Assembly: GCA_018238375.1 (NCBI GenBank)
Contig: JABCTJ010000093.1
Span: 1 to 45,982 of the forward strand
Length of the DNA stretch: 45,982 nt
Direction: 5' to 3'
Source: Candidatus Thorarchaeota archaeon
Lineage (GTDB): Archaea > Asgardarchaeota > Thorarchaeia > Thorarchaeales > Thorarchaeaceae
The translations under genes were made by a program, and so were the position numbers. Of the stretch, positions 7,834 to 15,367 are shown piece after piece (within the stretch, counting starts at the first letter, position 1; each line of letters starts with the position of its first letter). The notes under the pieces are model-generated. The model was not told where the DNA came from and searched no databases. It saw only the letters and a list, made by a program, of their open reading frames with translations.

Positions 7834-8184
7834 CTAGTTTGCTGTAACGTCCTTAACGAGTTCAGTAATGGGGGCGATTGATTCGTCATCAGGAATCTCT
7901 TCGTAATGGCCAGAGCGTCCAAGAGACAGTTGCACCTTACCCCTCCACTCCTTAGCCCAACCGTCTGTTATCTTAATCACTTTCCCAGCGGACAAGTCAG
8001 AGCCCTCACCAAAACCCCACAGTGACAGGATTACAGTTGCTCCAGGTTCATCCGCGACGAGAACCTCTGTCAGTTGAGTCTTGCGGCCACCGCGGGTTGT
8101 TATGATTCGTGGCGGAGCCACAGAAAGCACACGAACAGTAAGCTCAGTAACGTTATTGCCAGCTTCTACTTCAGATAGTTTCAA
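7834..8184 (-). CDS. OB-fold single-stranded nucleic-acid-binding protein (RPA/SOSS-B-like)
   Basis: The 116-residue protein is a single OB fold. The strand pattern LTVRVLSVAPPRIITTR / TEVLVADEPGATVILSLWG / LSAGKVIKITDGWAKEWRGKVQLSLGRSG closely resembles archaeal RPA-type and human hSSB1 domains, including the W and G-x-x-x-L-S-x-G-R region. It likely binds single-stranded DNA or RNA. No zinc finger is present. It lies upstream of, and on the same strand as, the deoxyribosyltransferase-like gene, which suggests co-transcription. Confidence 0.82.
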   Translation of the reverse strand: MKLSEVEAGNNVTELTVRVLSVAPPRIITTRGGRKTQLTEVLVADEPGATVILSLWGFGEGSDLSAGKVIKITDGWAKEWRGKVQLSLGRSGHYEEIPDDESIAPITELVKDVTAN

Positions 8185-8250
8185 AGAGAATCCCTTTCCC
8201 TCATTGGAACCTAACCAATAAATCAGTCTTCCTAAGTGGACAGAATTTAA

Positions 8251-10002
8251 TCATTCAGAATCCTTTGTGTCCGTTTCATCCATGCTCGCAAGGATCTCGT
8301 CCATCTCATGGATGGCATCACCATCTGGGGGCTCAGCATCCTCGCCCGCCTTTCGCTTGCCAATAGCTCTAGATATCGTCTTCTCAGTTTCGCTGTAGGC
8401 GGCCCAGAGCTCCTTTATCGCGTCATTATCAAAATCCTCAGCTCCTTCAGCCCTTGAGATATCATCTGCATATTCCGCGTCCGTATCAAGATAGCCAAGT
8501 ATCTGATCAAGCTCTTCCACAATGGATATCTCGACACTCTCGGGAGCATCATTCTCACCTTCGACGGGGATAACTTCGTCGGATGATAGTGCTTCAAGAG
8601 CTCCATCCACATCCTCGATGGTTGCCTTGTCCAGCTCGGCGGCGATTATATCATCCGCATCAAGCACATCGGAGAGAAAATCCTTTGCAATCTTCAGGGT
8701 GGTTGTTTCTTGCTCATCAGTCGTCGGAGGTTCGGAAAGAATCTCAACATCAACAGAACTGTCCTCAACTGCACTTGCTGTCTCAGCTGTAGCCACATCA
8801 ACCTCAAAGGCGATAGGCGTTTCAGATGGCTCAGACTCTGATTCAGCGGCGACTGCATCTTCAGGCTCTGTCACAACGGAAACTTCTTCCAGCTCCTCAG
8901 GTGCGCTCACCGACTCTGTAACAATCTCGAATGCATCCGCTGTTGCATCAGCCTCAGCAGGCAAATCCACAGACTCCCCGACATCTTCAATGATCTCATA
9001 ATCGCTAATGTCCTCTATGATTTTACCCGCTTCATCAACGAAGACCTCTTCTATGACCTCCTCATACTCCTCTTCTTCTGCGTATGCCTCGATTACCTTT
9101 GCCTCAGCGGTTTCAGTAAATTGTAGAAGTTCGGATGCGGGCATGTCAGGGAGAACTACGCCGATATATTGAGCTGCCGCTGTCATCAGAATGCTAAGCA
9201 TTTCATCCCGGCGGTTCTCGTCAATGGCTACCATGGGATACGTTGGGACTCCGAGGATTTTCTGCACAACCTCAGGTCTCATTGCATTCGGTAGATCCTG
9301 TTTGTTGGCCAGAGCAAACACGGGAACTTTGGGGGCATCTCGTCTTATCAGCTTGAGAATATCTCTGCTTATGATAACGTTGCGCAGACTTGAGTCGCAA
9401 ACCAGAAAAATTACGTCTGCACCATGGAAGTAGAAACGCCAGAGAGTCCGAAATCTCTCTTGACCTGCAAAGTCCCATAAAACCAGCGAGTAATTTCCAA
9501 ATCTAATATTCTCAACTGTTTCAAGATTGAGCGCGATGGTGGGCACATACTGCAAGGGGGGAGTTTCTCCGAGGAGGAGGTTCAATGTTGTGGTCTTGCC
9601 AGTACCTCCTTCCCCGACCAACGCAATCTTCAGCCGGGTAATGATGCAGGGTTCTATTATTTGCTCGTAGGAATCAATGACTGCTTGGAGACCATCCTTC
9701 TTGAGCTTCCTTCTGAGAGCTTTCGCCGCCGTTTCGAGCTTGTCAGCGATATTGCGTTCATCTTCTCCCTTGTCTGTCACGAAAATCAGAAGCGCGTCTT
9801 CGAGCCAATCATCCGCCATAAATTTCATGTCCCCGACTATCAGGGGCATGTCTGAAACATCGGCACCATGCGTTGTCTTAAGCTCCTCTCTCGTGGATAG
9901 GTACTCCATCAGTTTTTCTTCAGGCACCTCCACTGGCCAGTACTGCGTCGATGCAAGTACCTCTTTTGTCGAAATCCGGACCAGTAGAGTGTTGTGAATC
10001 AT
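8251..10002 (-). CDS. Longin-like domain fused to Arf/Ras-type GTPase with long acidic tail
   Basis: This 583-residue protein has three parts. Residues 1-115 alternate strands and helices (NTLLVRIST, LIVGDMKFMADD, DALLIFVTDKG) in a longin/roadblock-like order. Residues 122-285 are a small GTPase: GEGGTGKT (130-137), Thr155 in switch I, DFAGQ (177-181, with the catalytic-type Gln), and NKQD (233-236). It is closest to Arf/Rab-like proteins (WDFAGQERFRTLWRFYF). Residues 300-583 are very acidic, low complexity and probably disordered. A platform domain joined to its GTPase echoes eukaryotic Rag/Ragulator and SRX/longin logic. No membrane anchor is seen. The function is unknown. Confidence 0.9.
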   Translation of the reverse strand: MIHNTLLVRISTKEVLASTQYWPVEVPEEKLMEYLSTREELKTTHGADVSDMPLIVGDMKFMADDWLEDALLIFVTDKGEDERNIADKLETAAKALRRKLKKDGLQAVIDSYEQIIEPCIITRLKIALVGEGGTGKTTTLNLLLGETPPLQYVPTIALNLETVENIRFGNYSLVLWDFAGQERFRTLWRFYFHGADVIFLVCDSSLRNVIISRDILKLIRRDAPKVPVFALANKQDLPNAMRPEVVQKILGVPTYPMVAIDENRRDEMLSILMTAAAQYIGVVLPDMPASELLQFTETAEAKVIEAYAEEEEYEEVIEEVFVDEAGKIIEDISDYEIIEDVGESVDLPAEADATADAFEIVTESVSAPEELEEVSVVTEPEDAVAAESESEPSETPIAFEVDVATAETASAVEDSSVDVEILSEPPTTDEQETTTLKIAKDFLSDVLDADDIIAAELDKATIEDVDGALEALSSDEVIPVEGENDAPESVEISIVEELDQILGYLDTDAEYADDISRAEGAEDFDNDAIKELWAAYSETEKTISRAIGKRKAGEDAEPPDGDAIHEMDEILASMDETDTKDSE

Positions 10003-10725
10003 TGTCGATCTTCACCAGCTTAAGCGAGCAGAGGATATGACTCTATTTTCCATTTAGCTCAACCAATATGGCAATTAAACCTTTCACGGTTGAATCCAGA
10101 ACCACATTGGCTGTATTATCGCGCTTCGTTGGATAATACCTAGGACTCTGTATATTCCTAGTTGGGTGCAATTGTTTCAACCAATTATGAGATATCTAGG
10201 GCCCATATTCACTCAGCTTGTTGATGTGAAGACATGTATCTCAGGAGAATGAAACAATCAAAAGGCAGAATTTGGAAGCAGAGGACTGCTGGGCCGAAGC
10301 CGCTTTAGAAGCAAGACCCTCTGCATCCGTGGAGCCGTTCCACCTAGGACACGGAAATGCGCAAGTATTGGCCCTTCGCAAGGGACCAATCAAATGGGGA
10401 CCATTTGCTAGAACTCGTTTGGGACCATGCATTGCGAATGCGAGTTCAATGACGGGGGGAACCGTGTACCCAGATTTCGGGCAAATGACCATCACAGTAG
10501 AATAGCATATGAGTCTTTCTTGTTTTTAAAATATGGAGCAGCGATTCATGAATCGCTATTGCATGAAGAGGGTGAATAGCACCGTTCTGTCGGGAAATTT
10601 CACTGTTAGATGGATTAGAAACTGGGCCAATCGTGGGGACGCTATTGCGACGCCGCTACAAGCTGGAATCAGTCCATAGTATCAATGGGATAGCTACTGA
10701 AGCATTGCGATTCGGACGTGAGAAC
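10003..10725. other. Intergenic stretch without a convincing gene
   Basis: These 723 bases hold a probable minus-strand promoter for the longin-GTPase gene (GAAAGGTTTAATTG, about 10073-10086), a TATA-like GTATATTC near 10150, an 18-bp palindrome at 10540-10557, and two overlapping open frames on opposite strands (10241-10495 and 10272-10505). The latter have no recognisable family or good start. I found no tRNA or other structured RNA by eye. A decayed gene is possible. Confidence 0.5.
10540..10557. repeat. Perfect 18-bp palindrome
   Basis: AGCGATTCATGAATCGCT is its own reverse complement. It lies in a gene-poor stretch 169 bases downstream of the end of the minus-strand gene at 10726. It could be a dimeric-protein binding site or a short cruciform/hairpin. 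Confidence 0.6.
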
Positions 10726-11865
10726 CTACCTTGGGAAGTTGTCCCTCAAAAGCCGTAGGTGATGATGCACCATCTCACGTTGCGCGTCATCGTCAGGGTT
10801 CTGCTCAAGATTCACAATCAGAGTCTGTAGGAAGTATTCAGGGAAGAACAGCCTGACTCGTATGTCATTCAAAAGGAAAAGCCACTTGTCATATTCTCCT
10901 GATGGTCCTTTCCTCCTCTTCTCTGAAACAACTCGATACTTCTTCAATGTCTGAGAGGCTTGCTTCAACTCCTTTGGAGGGATGCCTAGAGTTGCTTCAA
11001 GCTCGGAGATGTTCACAGGATGGCGTCTAAGAAGAGTTAGTGTATCGTAACAATCGGGATCCGCTAGTATATTTGAAACCGCGACAGTGTCATCAGGAGT
11101 CTTTTGCCACTCCGTGAGGAACTCAAGCACTTCACTCCTGTATTCAGCAGCTAGCTCCGGGTCGAGAACTGAACTCGCTGCATCCATGGCAGTTAGTGGA
11201 GGTGCACGAAAGATTTCCAAATCCTTCACCAAGAAAATGCAGGTTCGTCCTATCTCATCCACCCATTCTGTCTTCACAAGACCTAGTTCCTCGAAGGGTG
11301 CGATGATAGAATCCACGCTTACGCTGGGGAGACCTGTGACCATCTTAAGCCACTCCTCGAGATTCTCTTTGGATATGCCGCCCTTCCAAAGCTTCGGGAA
11401 CACCGCACGAGAAACCTCATCAGAAAAGAGACGAGCAAGACGAGACTCATCAGTCATTCCAGCGAGCCTAATTATTCTGCGGTATGTGCTGTCAAGTTCA
11501 ACCTGTAGTTCAGCATCAGTCATTGATACTACAGCGTTAGTGATTGGAGACACGATAGAGGTGATTGCTGCCTCGTAGACCTTGGGGTCCTCACCGGGGG
11601 TAAGCAGCAAAGAAATGCAATACTGCTCTTCCTCCCTCACAAGTCCAGTGTAGTAAGATGCGACATTGTATTCCTCGCCCCCGATTCGAATGCTCAAGGA
11701 GGCGAATCCTGCTGTGGCATCGCCCATGGCGTGTGATGTGAAGATGCGCATGATCTCCGTATTGAGATCTTCGCGGTAATAATCAGCGAAATCTCCTGGG
11801 ACTTTCGCCTTGAGGACAGCCCCGATTTTCGAGTCCCAATCTATAAGCAACATCGCTACTGGCAT
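10726..11865 (-). CDS. Longin/roadblock-like N-terminal domain with winged-helix C-terminus
   Basis: The start MPVAMLLIDWDSKIGAVLKAKVPG and the following ASLSIRIGGEEYNVASYYTG and EQYCISLLLTPGEDP give the strand-strand-helix pattern of longin-like modules within residues 1-110. The rest (about 125-379) is helical with winged-helix-like stretches (LLRRHPVNISELEATLGIPPKELKQASQTLKKYRVVSEKR). I recognise no named family; it looks Asgard-specific. The gene is monocistronic, with 862 bases to the next upstream start and an empty stretch downstream. It may link membrane or GTPase signals to nucleic-acid binding, but that is speculation. Confidence 0.8.
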   Translation of the reverse strand: MPVAMLLIDWDSKIGAVLKAKVPGDFADYYREDLNTEIMRIFTSHAMGDATAGFASLSIRIGGEEYNVASYYTGLVREEEQYCISLLLTPGEDPKVYEAAITSIVSPITNAVVSMTDAELQVELDSTYRRIIRLAGMTDESRLARLFSDEVSRAVFPKLWKGGISKENLEEWLKMVTGLPSVSVDSIIAPFEELGLVKTEWVDEIGRTCIFLVKDLEIFRAPPLTAMDAASSVLDPELAAEYRSEVLEFLTEWQKTPDDTVAVSNILADPDCYDTLTLLRRHPVNISELEATLGIPPKELKQASQTLKKYRVVSEKRRKGPSGEYDKWLFLLNDIRVRLFFPEYFLQTLIVNLEQNPDDDAQREMVHHHLRLLRDNFPR

Positions 11866-12019
11866 GGTCGTTTTCTCCGGTCCCTAAGCGGCTGGCCGTT
11901 TTGGAGTGGTCCGATATCGTTTTCGAGTGCTTGACTAAAAAAGCTTGTCACTAGTCACTTCGCAATGCAACAGAAAACAAACGAGTAGAAGTCATTTAGT
12001 AATATGCTCGTAATACATG

Positions 12020-12694
12020 CTATTTTCGACTTTGTACATATAGAACAATCTCACTGTACACTTCTGATGTTACTTCTTCTAGCGTTTTTGTGGCATCCAC
12101 GACTACGTACACGCCATTATCTTCCTGAGTCATGGCAAGGTATGCCTCACGAACCTTGATGAGACGGTCGACCTGTTCAAATTGTTCATTCTTCGTTCCA
12201 TTTCGTTGAAGAGCCCTTTCAAGACCAACTTCAACAGACACATCCAATATGAAGATGATATTGGGTTCTGGTGCGCCAATCTCCACGCGGTTCCTGTGAA
12301 GGATCTCCTTCCACGGAATGCCAGTACTGACACTCTGGTATGCACCTGAAGCGAAAAAGTATCGGTCCATTAGCACAAGTTTGCCAGCTTCAAGCGCGGG
12401 ATGAATCCTATTCTCAACATGCCATTGTCTGTCAAGATGGAATAGATTCAGCTCCTCGTCTGGCGCGAGCTCACCCTTTGGCGATCGTTCCCGAATCTCC
12501 AGTCCCCACTGGCTCTCATTGGTGGGCTCCCGGAGTCGCACAACATCATAGTTTCGACTGAGGCGCTCAACGAGCGATTCAACCACAGCAGTCTTGCCAG
12601 CTCCATCAATTCCTTCCAGAACGAAAAGAAAGCCGGGATGCTCATCATGTCGTTTGCTATTCACAGGTAAGATTCTCCCCTTTAGAAGAGTCAT
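12020..12694 (-). CDS. tmk: Thymidylate kinase
   Basis: The enzyme phosphorylates dTMP to dTDP. It has a P-loop EGIDGAGKT, the LREPTNES region that corresponds to the DR(E)P motif, and the DRYFFASGAYQS substrate helix, followed by the lid region. The ORF track begins at 12781, but the TATA box CTATAAAAG at 12765-12773 lies inside that extension. I therefore choose ATG 12694 (MTLLKGRILPVN), giving 224 residues, close to the family norm with a short N-terminal extension. The gene diverges from the DUF4430 operon. Confidence 0.92.
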   Translation of the reverse strand: MTLLKGRILPVNSKRHDEHPGFLFVLEGIDGAGKTAVVESLVERLSRNYDVVRLREPTNESQWGLEIRERSPKGELAPDEELNLFHLDRQWHVENRIHPALEAGKLVLMDRYFFASGAYQSVSTGIPWKEILHRNRVEIGAPEPNIIFILDVSVEVGLERALQRNGTKNEQFEQVDRLIKVREAYLAMTQEDNGVYVVVDATKTLEEVTSEVYSEIVLYVQSRK

Positions 12695-12764
12695 TGAGCA
12701 GCCATCATGTGGTTGTATTAGATGCTTCGGTACGAAATGGTATGATATCCAGTTGAGGGGAATT

Positions 12765-12773
12765 CTTTTATAG
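12765..12773 (-). promoter_or_regulatory. TATA box of tmk (and possibly of the divergent operon)
   Basis: CTATAAAAG on the minus strand predicts transcription from about 12743, 49 bases before ATG 12694. The same TA-rich block (CTTTTATAG) on the plus strand could serve the divergent operon, whose start would then fall inside the palindrome at 12788-12809. Confidence 0.6.
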
Positions 12774-12787
12774 CCGCTCAATTTTGA

Positions 12788-12809
12788 TAGGATAGGTTAA
12801 CCTATCCTA
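12788..12809. promoter_or_regulatory. 22-bp perfect palindrome, probable operator
   Basis: The sequence is perfectly symmetrical around GGTT|AACC (core GGATAGGTTAACCTATCC) and ends seven bases before the ATG of the DUF4430 gene, touching its AGGAG ribosome-binding site. It sits where transcription of the plus-strand operon should start, as expected of a repressor operator. The AGGTTAACCT centre loosely recalls DtxR/MntR-type sites; that link is only a suggestion. Confidence 0.65.
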
Positions 12810-12816
12810 GGAGTTG

Positions 12817-13317
12817 ATGAATGTACTTGCGGCCAAACTGATTCCGACACTTCTAATTGCAGTGCTAATCAGTCAGCCCGCTGGAGCATTCGCAGGAGAA
12901 TTCTCCCACGAGATTGCTGCTACGGATCTGTCGCTGCAGTTGGATTTTGGCAATGGAACGGTTTTAGATTTCCATGATGTTGAGGGCACAAACGTTCTGA
13001 ATGTGACCGAATCGGTCACTGAGGTTGAAGTGGTCTGGTATGGCGACCTCGTGTTTGTGACATCAATCGCCGGCACATCCAACAACAAATCTGCAGGTCT
13101 ATGGTGGCAGTATTGGGTGAACGATGAGTTGGGACCCGTTGCCGCAAACAAGTACCAGGTTCAGGATGGTGACGCTATTTCTTGGAGGCGTATTCCTCCT
13201 GAAATGGAGCCCACAGACCAACCCACTGACTACACAATCATTGGAGGAGCTATTGTTCTTGCAGTCATTGGTCTTGGTTTCTTGTTCTTCCTTTCAACTA
13301 GGAAGGTAAAGGAGTGA
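12817..13317 (+). CDS. Membrane-anchored DUF4430 protein (transcobalamin C-domain-like)
   Basis: The 166-residue protein has a signal peptide (LIPTLLIAVLISQPAGAFA), one extracellular domain, and a C-terminal membrane anchor (YTIIGGAIVLAVIGLGFLFFL) with a basic end. The domain shows the DUF4430 signature GLWWQYWVNDELGPVAANKY followed by V-x-D-G-D-x-I-x-W. This is the fold of the transcobalamin/intrinsic-factor C-terminal domain. It is followed by a second exported protein and an ECF S-component, so a role in binding a cobalamin-like ligand for uptake is a fair inference. The start is ATG 12817, with AGGAG upstream. Confidence 0.82.
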   Translation: MNVLAAKLIPTLLIAVLISQPAGAFAGEFSHEIAATDLSLQLDFGNGTVLDFHDVEGTNVLNVTESVTEVEVVWYGDLVFVTSIAGTSNNKSAGLWWQYWVNDELGPVAANKYQVQDGDAISWRRIPPEMEPTDQPTDYTIIGGAIVLAVIGLGFLFFLSTRKVKE

Positions 13318-13325
13318 TAAATGAA

Positions 13326-14069
13326 ATGCGAATGAGAGGTCTGCTAATTGCGTTCCTTACACTGTGCTTTCTGACTGCCAGCATTGTGGCAAGCTCGGAT
13401 GACTACTATCAACCGCTTGTTCCCAGTCCGCAGGGAAATACCATTGTCAATTGGAGAATGGTAGAAGTCCCTGAGCTAGCTGTGCAATGGGGTTGGACCG
13501 GTGAAGGCGCTTGGCTCGCTGAGAGCGCAAGCATTATGTCCTTCACGATAACAACGTTGGACGAATATATCACCGGAGACCTGACGATTGGAAACTTCAC
13601 CATCGAAGCTAACAATACAGATGTGGCCAGAGAATTAGTTCTCGGAGTCTGGGGGTTGACTCCGTTCTTCCCAGGGCTGGTTGTTGCAATTGGTCAGGAT
13701 AATCTTGATGATCTCAATGTCACCGCATATGCTTCAGCAGAAAGGGTGCAGGGCAACTACCTGAATGGGACCATGGAATCGTCGTATGAACCAGTTGTTG
13801 TCGGAGGAGCCTCTTACGACTGCATAGTGTTTGACTATGAGCAAGACCCGTCGGGCTTTGGGGAGCCACAAAGAACGTATCTTGCTTACGACACGTTGAC
13901 TGGGGTTCTCGTCCGAGCGAACACAAGCGTTACATTCGTGAACGAGTACATACTCGTACTAGAGCTTCAGTCCATCATCACACCGGGACCAGACATGCTG
14001 TTGATTGTGGGAGGTTTGAGTGTAATCGCAATCGTGGTGATTGTGATAGTTGTCGTCAAGCGCAGATAG
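13326..14069 (+). CDS. Exported membrane-anchored protein of unknown function
   Basis: An N-terminal signal peptide (GLLIAFLTLCFLTASIVAS), about 200 extracellular residues and a C-terminal anchor (MLLIVGGLSVIAIVVIVIVVVKRR) give the same layout as the gene before it. The outside part carries several N-x-T/S sites (NFTIEANNT, NGT, ANTS), as expected for archaeal surface proteins. The GTG at 13314 overlaps the previous stop; ATG 13326, ten bases after AGGAG, is preferred. Translational coupling with the DUF4430 gene is likely. It may be an accessory ligand-binding or assembly protein of the ECF system, by context only. Confidence 0.75.
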   Translation: MRMRGLLIAFLTLCFLTASIVASSDDYYQPLVPSPQGNTIVNWRMVEVPELAVQWGWTGEGAWLAESASIMSFTITTLDEYITGDLTIGNFTIEANNTDVARELVLGVWGLTPFFPGLVVAIGQDNLDDLNVTAYASAERVQGNYLNGTMESSYEPVVVGGASYDCIVFDYEQDPSGFGEPQRTYLAYDTLTGVLVRANTSVTFVNEYILVLELQSIITPGPDMLLIVGGLSVIAIVVIVIVVVKRR

Positions 14070-14093
14070 AACACAATACGTGAGGCCTACTAG

Positions 14094-14687
14094 ATGAAAG
14101 CCCTTCGTGCAAGGCATTCGATGAAACTGAGTCGAAGGGTTTCCATCACCAGTATTATGACTGCTTTGGCATTGGTAGGCAACTATTCGCTTGCCGCTAT
14201 TCCGAATGTTGAGCTGGGTTCGACCATCCTATTTACAACTGCTTTCGTCTTCGGCTTCCCGATGGGAGTCGCTTGCGTGCTCCTGATGTCCATCATCTAC
14301 GCATCATTCAATCCATGGGGTCCCTTCATACCTCAGATCTGGCTTGCTCAAGTCATAGGTTGGCTCTTCATGGTAATGGTAGGAGCAATGATGGGGGGCC
14401 GAGCCTCCGAGAGAAGTAACAGCCGATATTATGAACTTGCAGCAGTAGGGGCTTTCACTACGTTGTTTTTTGACCTAATCACAACCCTAGGCTATTCGTG
14501 GGCATTTGGGGTTCCTTACTTGGTTGCACTTGCAACGGGACTTCCCTTCATGATTATCCATGTTTGGTCCAATGCCGCGTGGTTTGTAGCTGTCGCACCA
14601 GGGCTCAATTCCATCCTGAAGACGCATTTTCAGTCCGCTATCTGGGATGAACAAGCAGAACTCATTTTGGAAATTAGCGAAGAATAA
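14094..14687 (+). CDS. ECF transporter S component-like membrane protein
   Basis: The 197-residue protein has five to six hydrophobic helices (ITSIMTALALVGNYSLAAI, GSTILFTTAFVFGFPMGVA, VIGWLFMVMVGAMMGG, AVGAFTTLFFDLITTLGYS, LPFMIIHVWSNAAWFVAVAP). The topology and the conserved small-residue first helix fit substrate-binding S subunits of energy-coupling-factor vitamin transporters. No EcfA or EcfT gene is in the window, so the energising module would be encoded elsewhere. With the DUF4430 protein upstream, cobalamin or a related cofactor is the best guess for the substrate. Confidence 0.72.
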   Translation: MKALRARHSMKLSRRVSITSIMTALALVGNYSLAAIPNVELGSTILFTTAFVFGFPMGVACVLLMSIIYASFNPWGPFIPQIWLAQVIGWLFMVMVGAMMGGRASERSNSRYYELAAVGAFTTLFFDLITTLGYSWAFGVPYLVALATGLPFMIIHVWSNAAWFVAVAPGLNSILKTHFQSAIWDEQAELILEISEE

Positions 14688-14717
14688 AAAGCAGGGCATC
14701 AGAGGAATAGATGGACG

Positions 14718-15365
14718 TTGATTAGGGTGACATGGAAGAGAGCGTTTGTTCATCTTGCCGAACCTGCAGATGGCCGTGTGCCGCCTGTGTTCAAACCCTA
14801 TCATGCAGCCGTTGCACTCATGATGATTGGCAGAGCGCAACCACTAGGACGCTACGAACTTTGTGAGAACCTATCAATTGGTGAAGGCAGTGCCAGGACA
14901 CTTCTGAAGCGCTTAGCAGAGTCAAACTACATTGCTGCCGATGGTAAGCAGGGACAAAGACTGACCGCCGCAGGAGATGCCCTCTTCAAGGCGTTCTCAA
15001 GCGATGTGCCTATCGGACTCTTTCTAGACATAGCACCGTTGATTGTTCACAGTCAAGCTTTCGCAAACTTGGTGAAGGGGAAAGCAGCTATGATCACCGA
15101 CGGGATTAGACAGCGGGACGAAGCAATTATTCAGGGAGGATATGGCAAGGCGGGTGCAACAACATTGATTCAGAGAAGTGGTCTACTAGTAATGCCGCCG
15201 GACAACTTCAATGTGCTCTCTACTTACGAGAAAGAAACAATTCTCATATTGGAAAGCCTCCGACCGGAGGAAGATGATGTGATTGTTGTTGGGTCAGCAG
15301 AGGACGGTAATTTGGCCAGAGAGGTTTCAATGGCGGCTGTGATGACTCTCTTTGATGAGGAGTAA
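14718..15365 (+). CDS. DUF4443 archaeal winged-helix protein
   Basis: The protein (215 residues) begins with a winged-helix DNA-binding region (LGRYELCENLSIGEGSARTLLKRLAESNYI) and continues with a ligand-binding-like alpha/beta domain ending VIVVGSAEDGNLAREVSMAAVMTLFDEE. This layout matches the archaeal DUF4443 family. The start is uncertain (TTG 14718 or GTG 14727). It lies two bases upstream of the XPF gene, so the two are co-transcribed. It could be the regulator acting on the nearby palindrome or a partner of XPF; neither is shown. Confidence 0.78.
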   Translation: MIRVTWKRAFVHLAEPADGRVPPVFKPYHAAVALMMIGRAQPLGRYELCENLSIGEGSARTLLKRLAESNYIAADGKQGQRLTAAGDALFKAFSSDVPIGLFLDIAPLIVHSQAFANLVKGKAAMITDGIRQRDEAIIQGGYGKAGATTLIQRSGLLVMPPDNFNVLSTYEKETILILESLRPEEDDVIVVGSAEDGNLAREVSMAAVMTLFDEE

Positions 15366-15367
15366 GA

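Noticed and set aside
8522-9001. 159-aa plus-strand Ser-rich ORF
   Set aside because: It is the reverse reading of the acidic (Glu/Asp-rich) tail of the longin-GTPase.
10241-10505. Two opposing open frames (84 and 77 aa) in the gene-poor stretch
   Set aside because: No start with an RBS (the plus frame begins with TTG), no family, and both are possible by chance in a GC-balanced stretch.
12020-12781. tmk start at 12781
   Set aside because: A consensus TATA box falls inside the extra N-terminal segment, so the transcript should begin downstream of that start.
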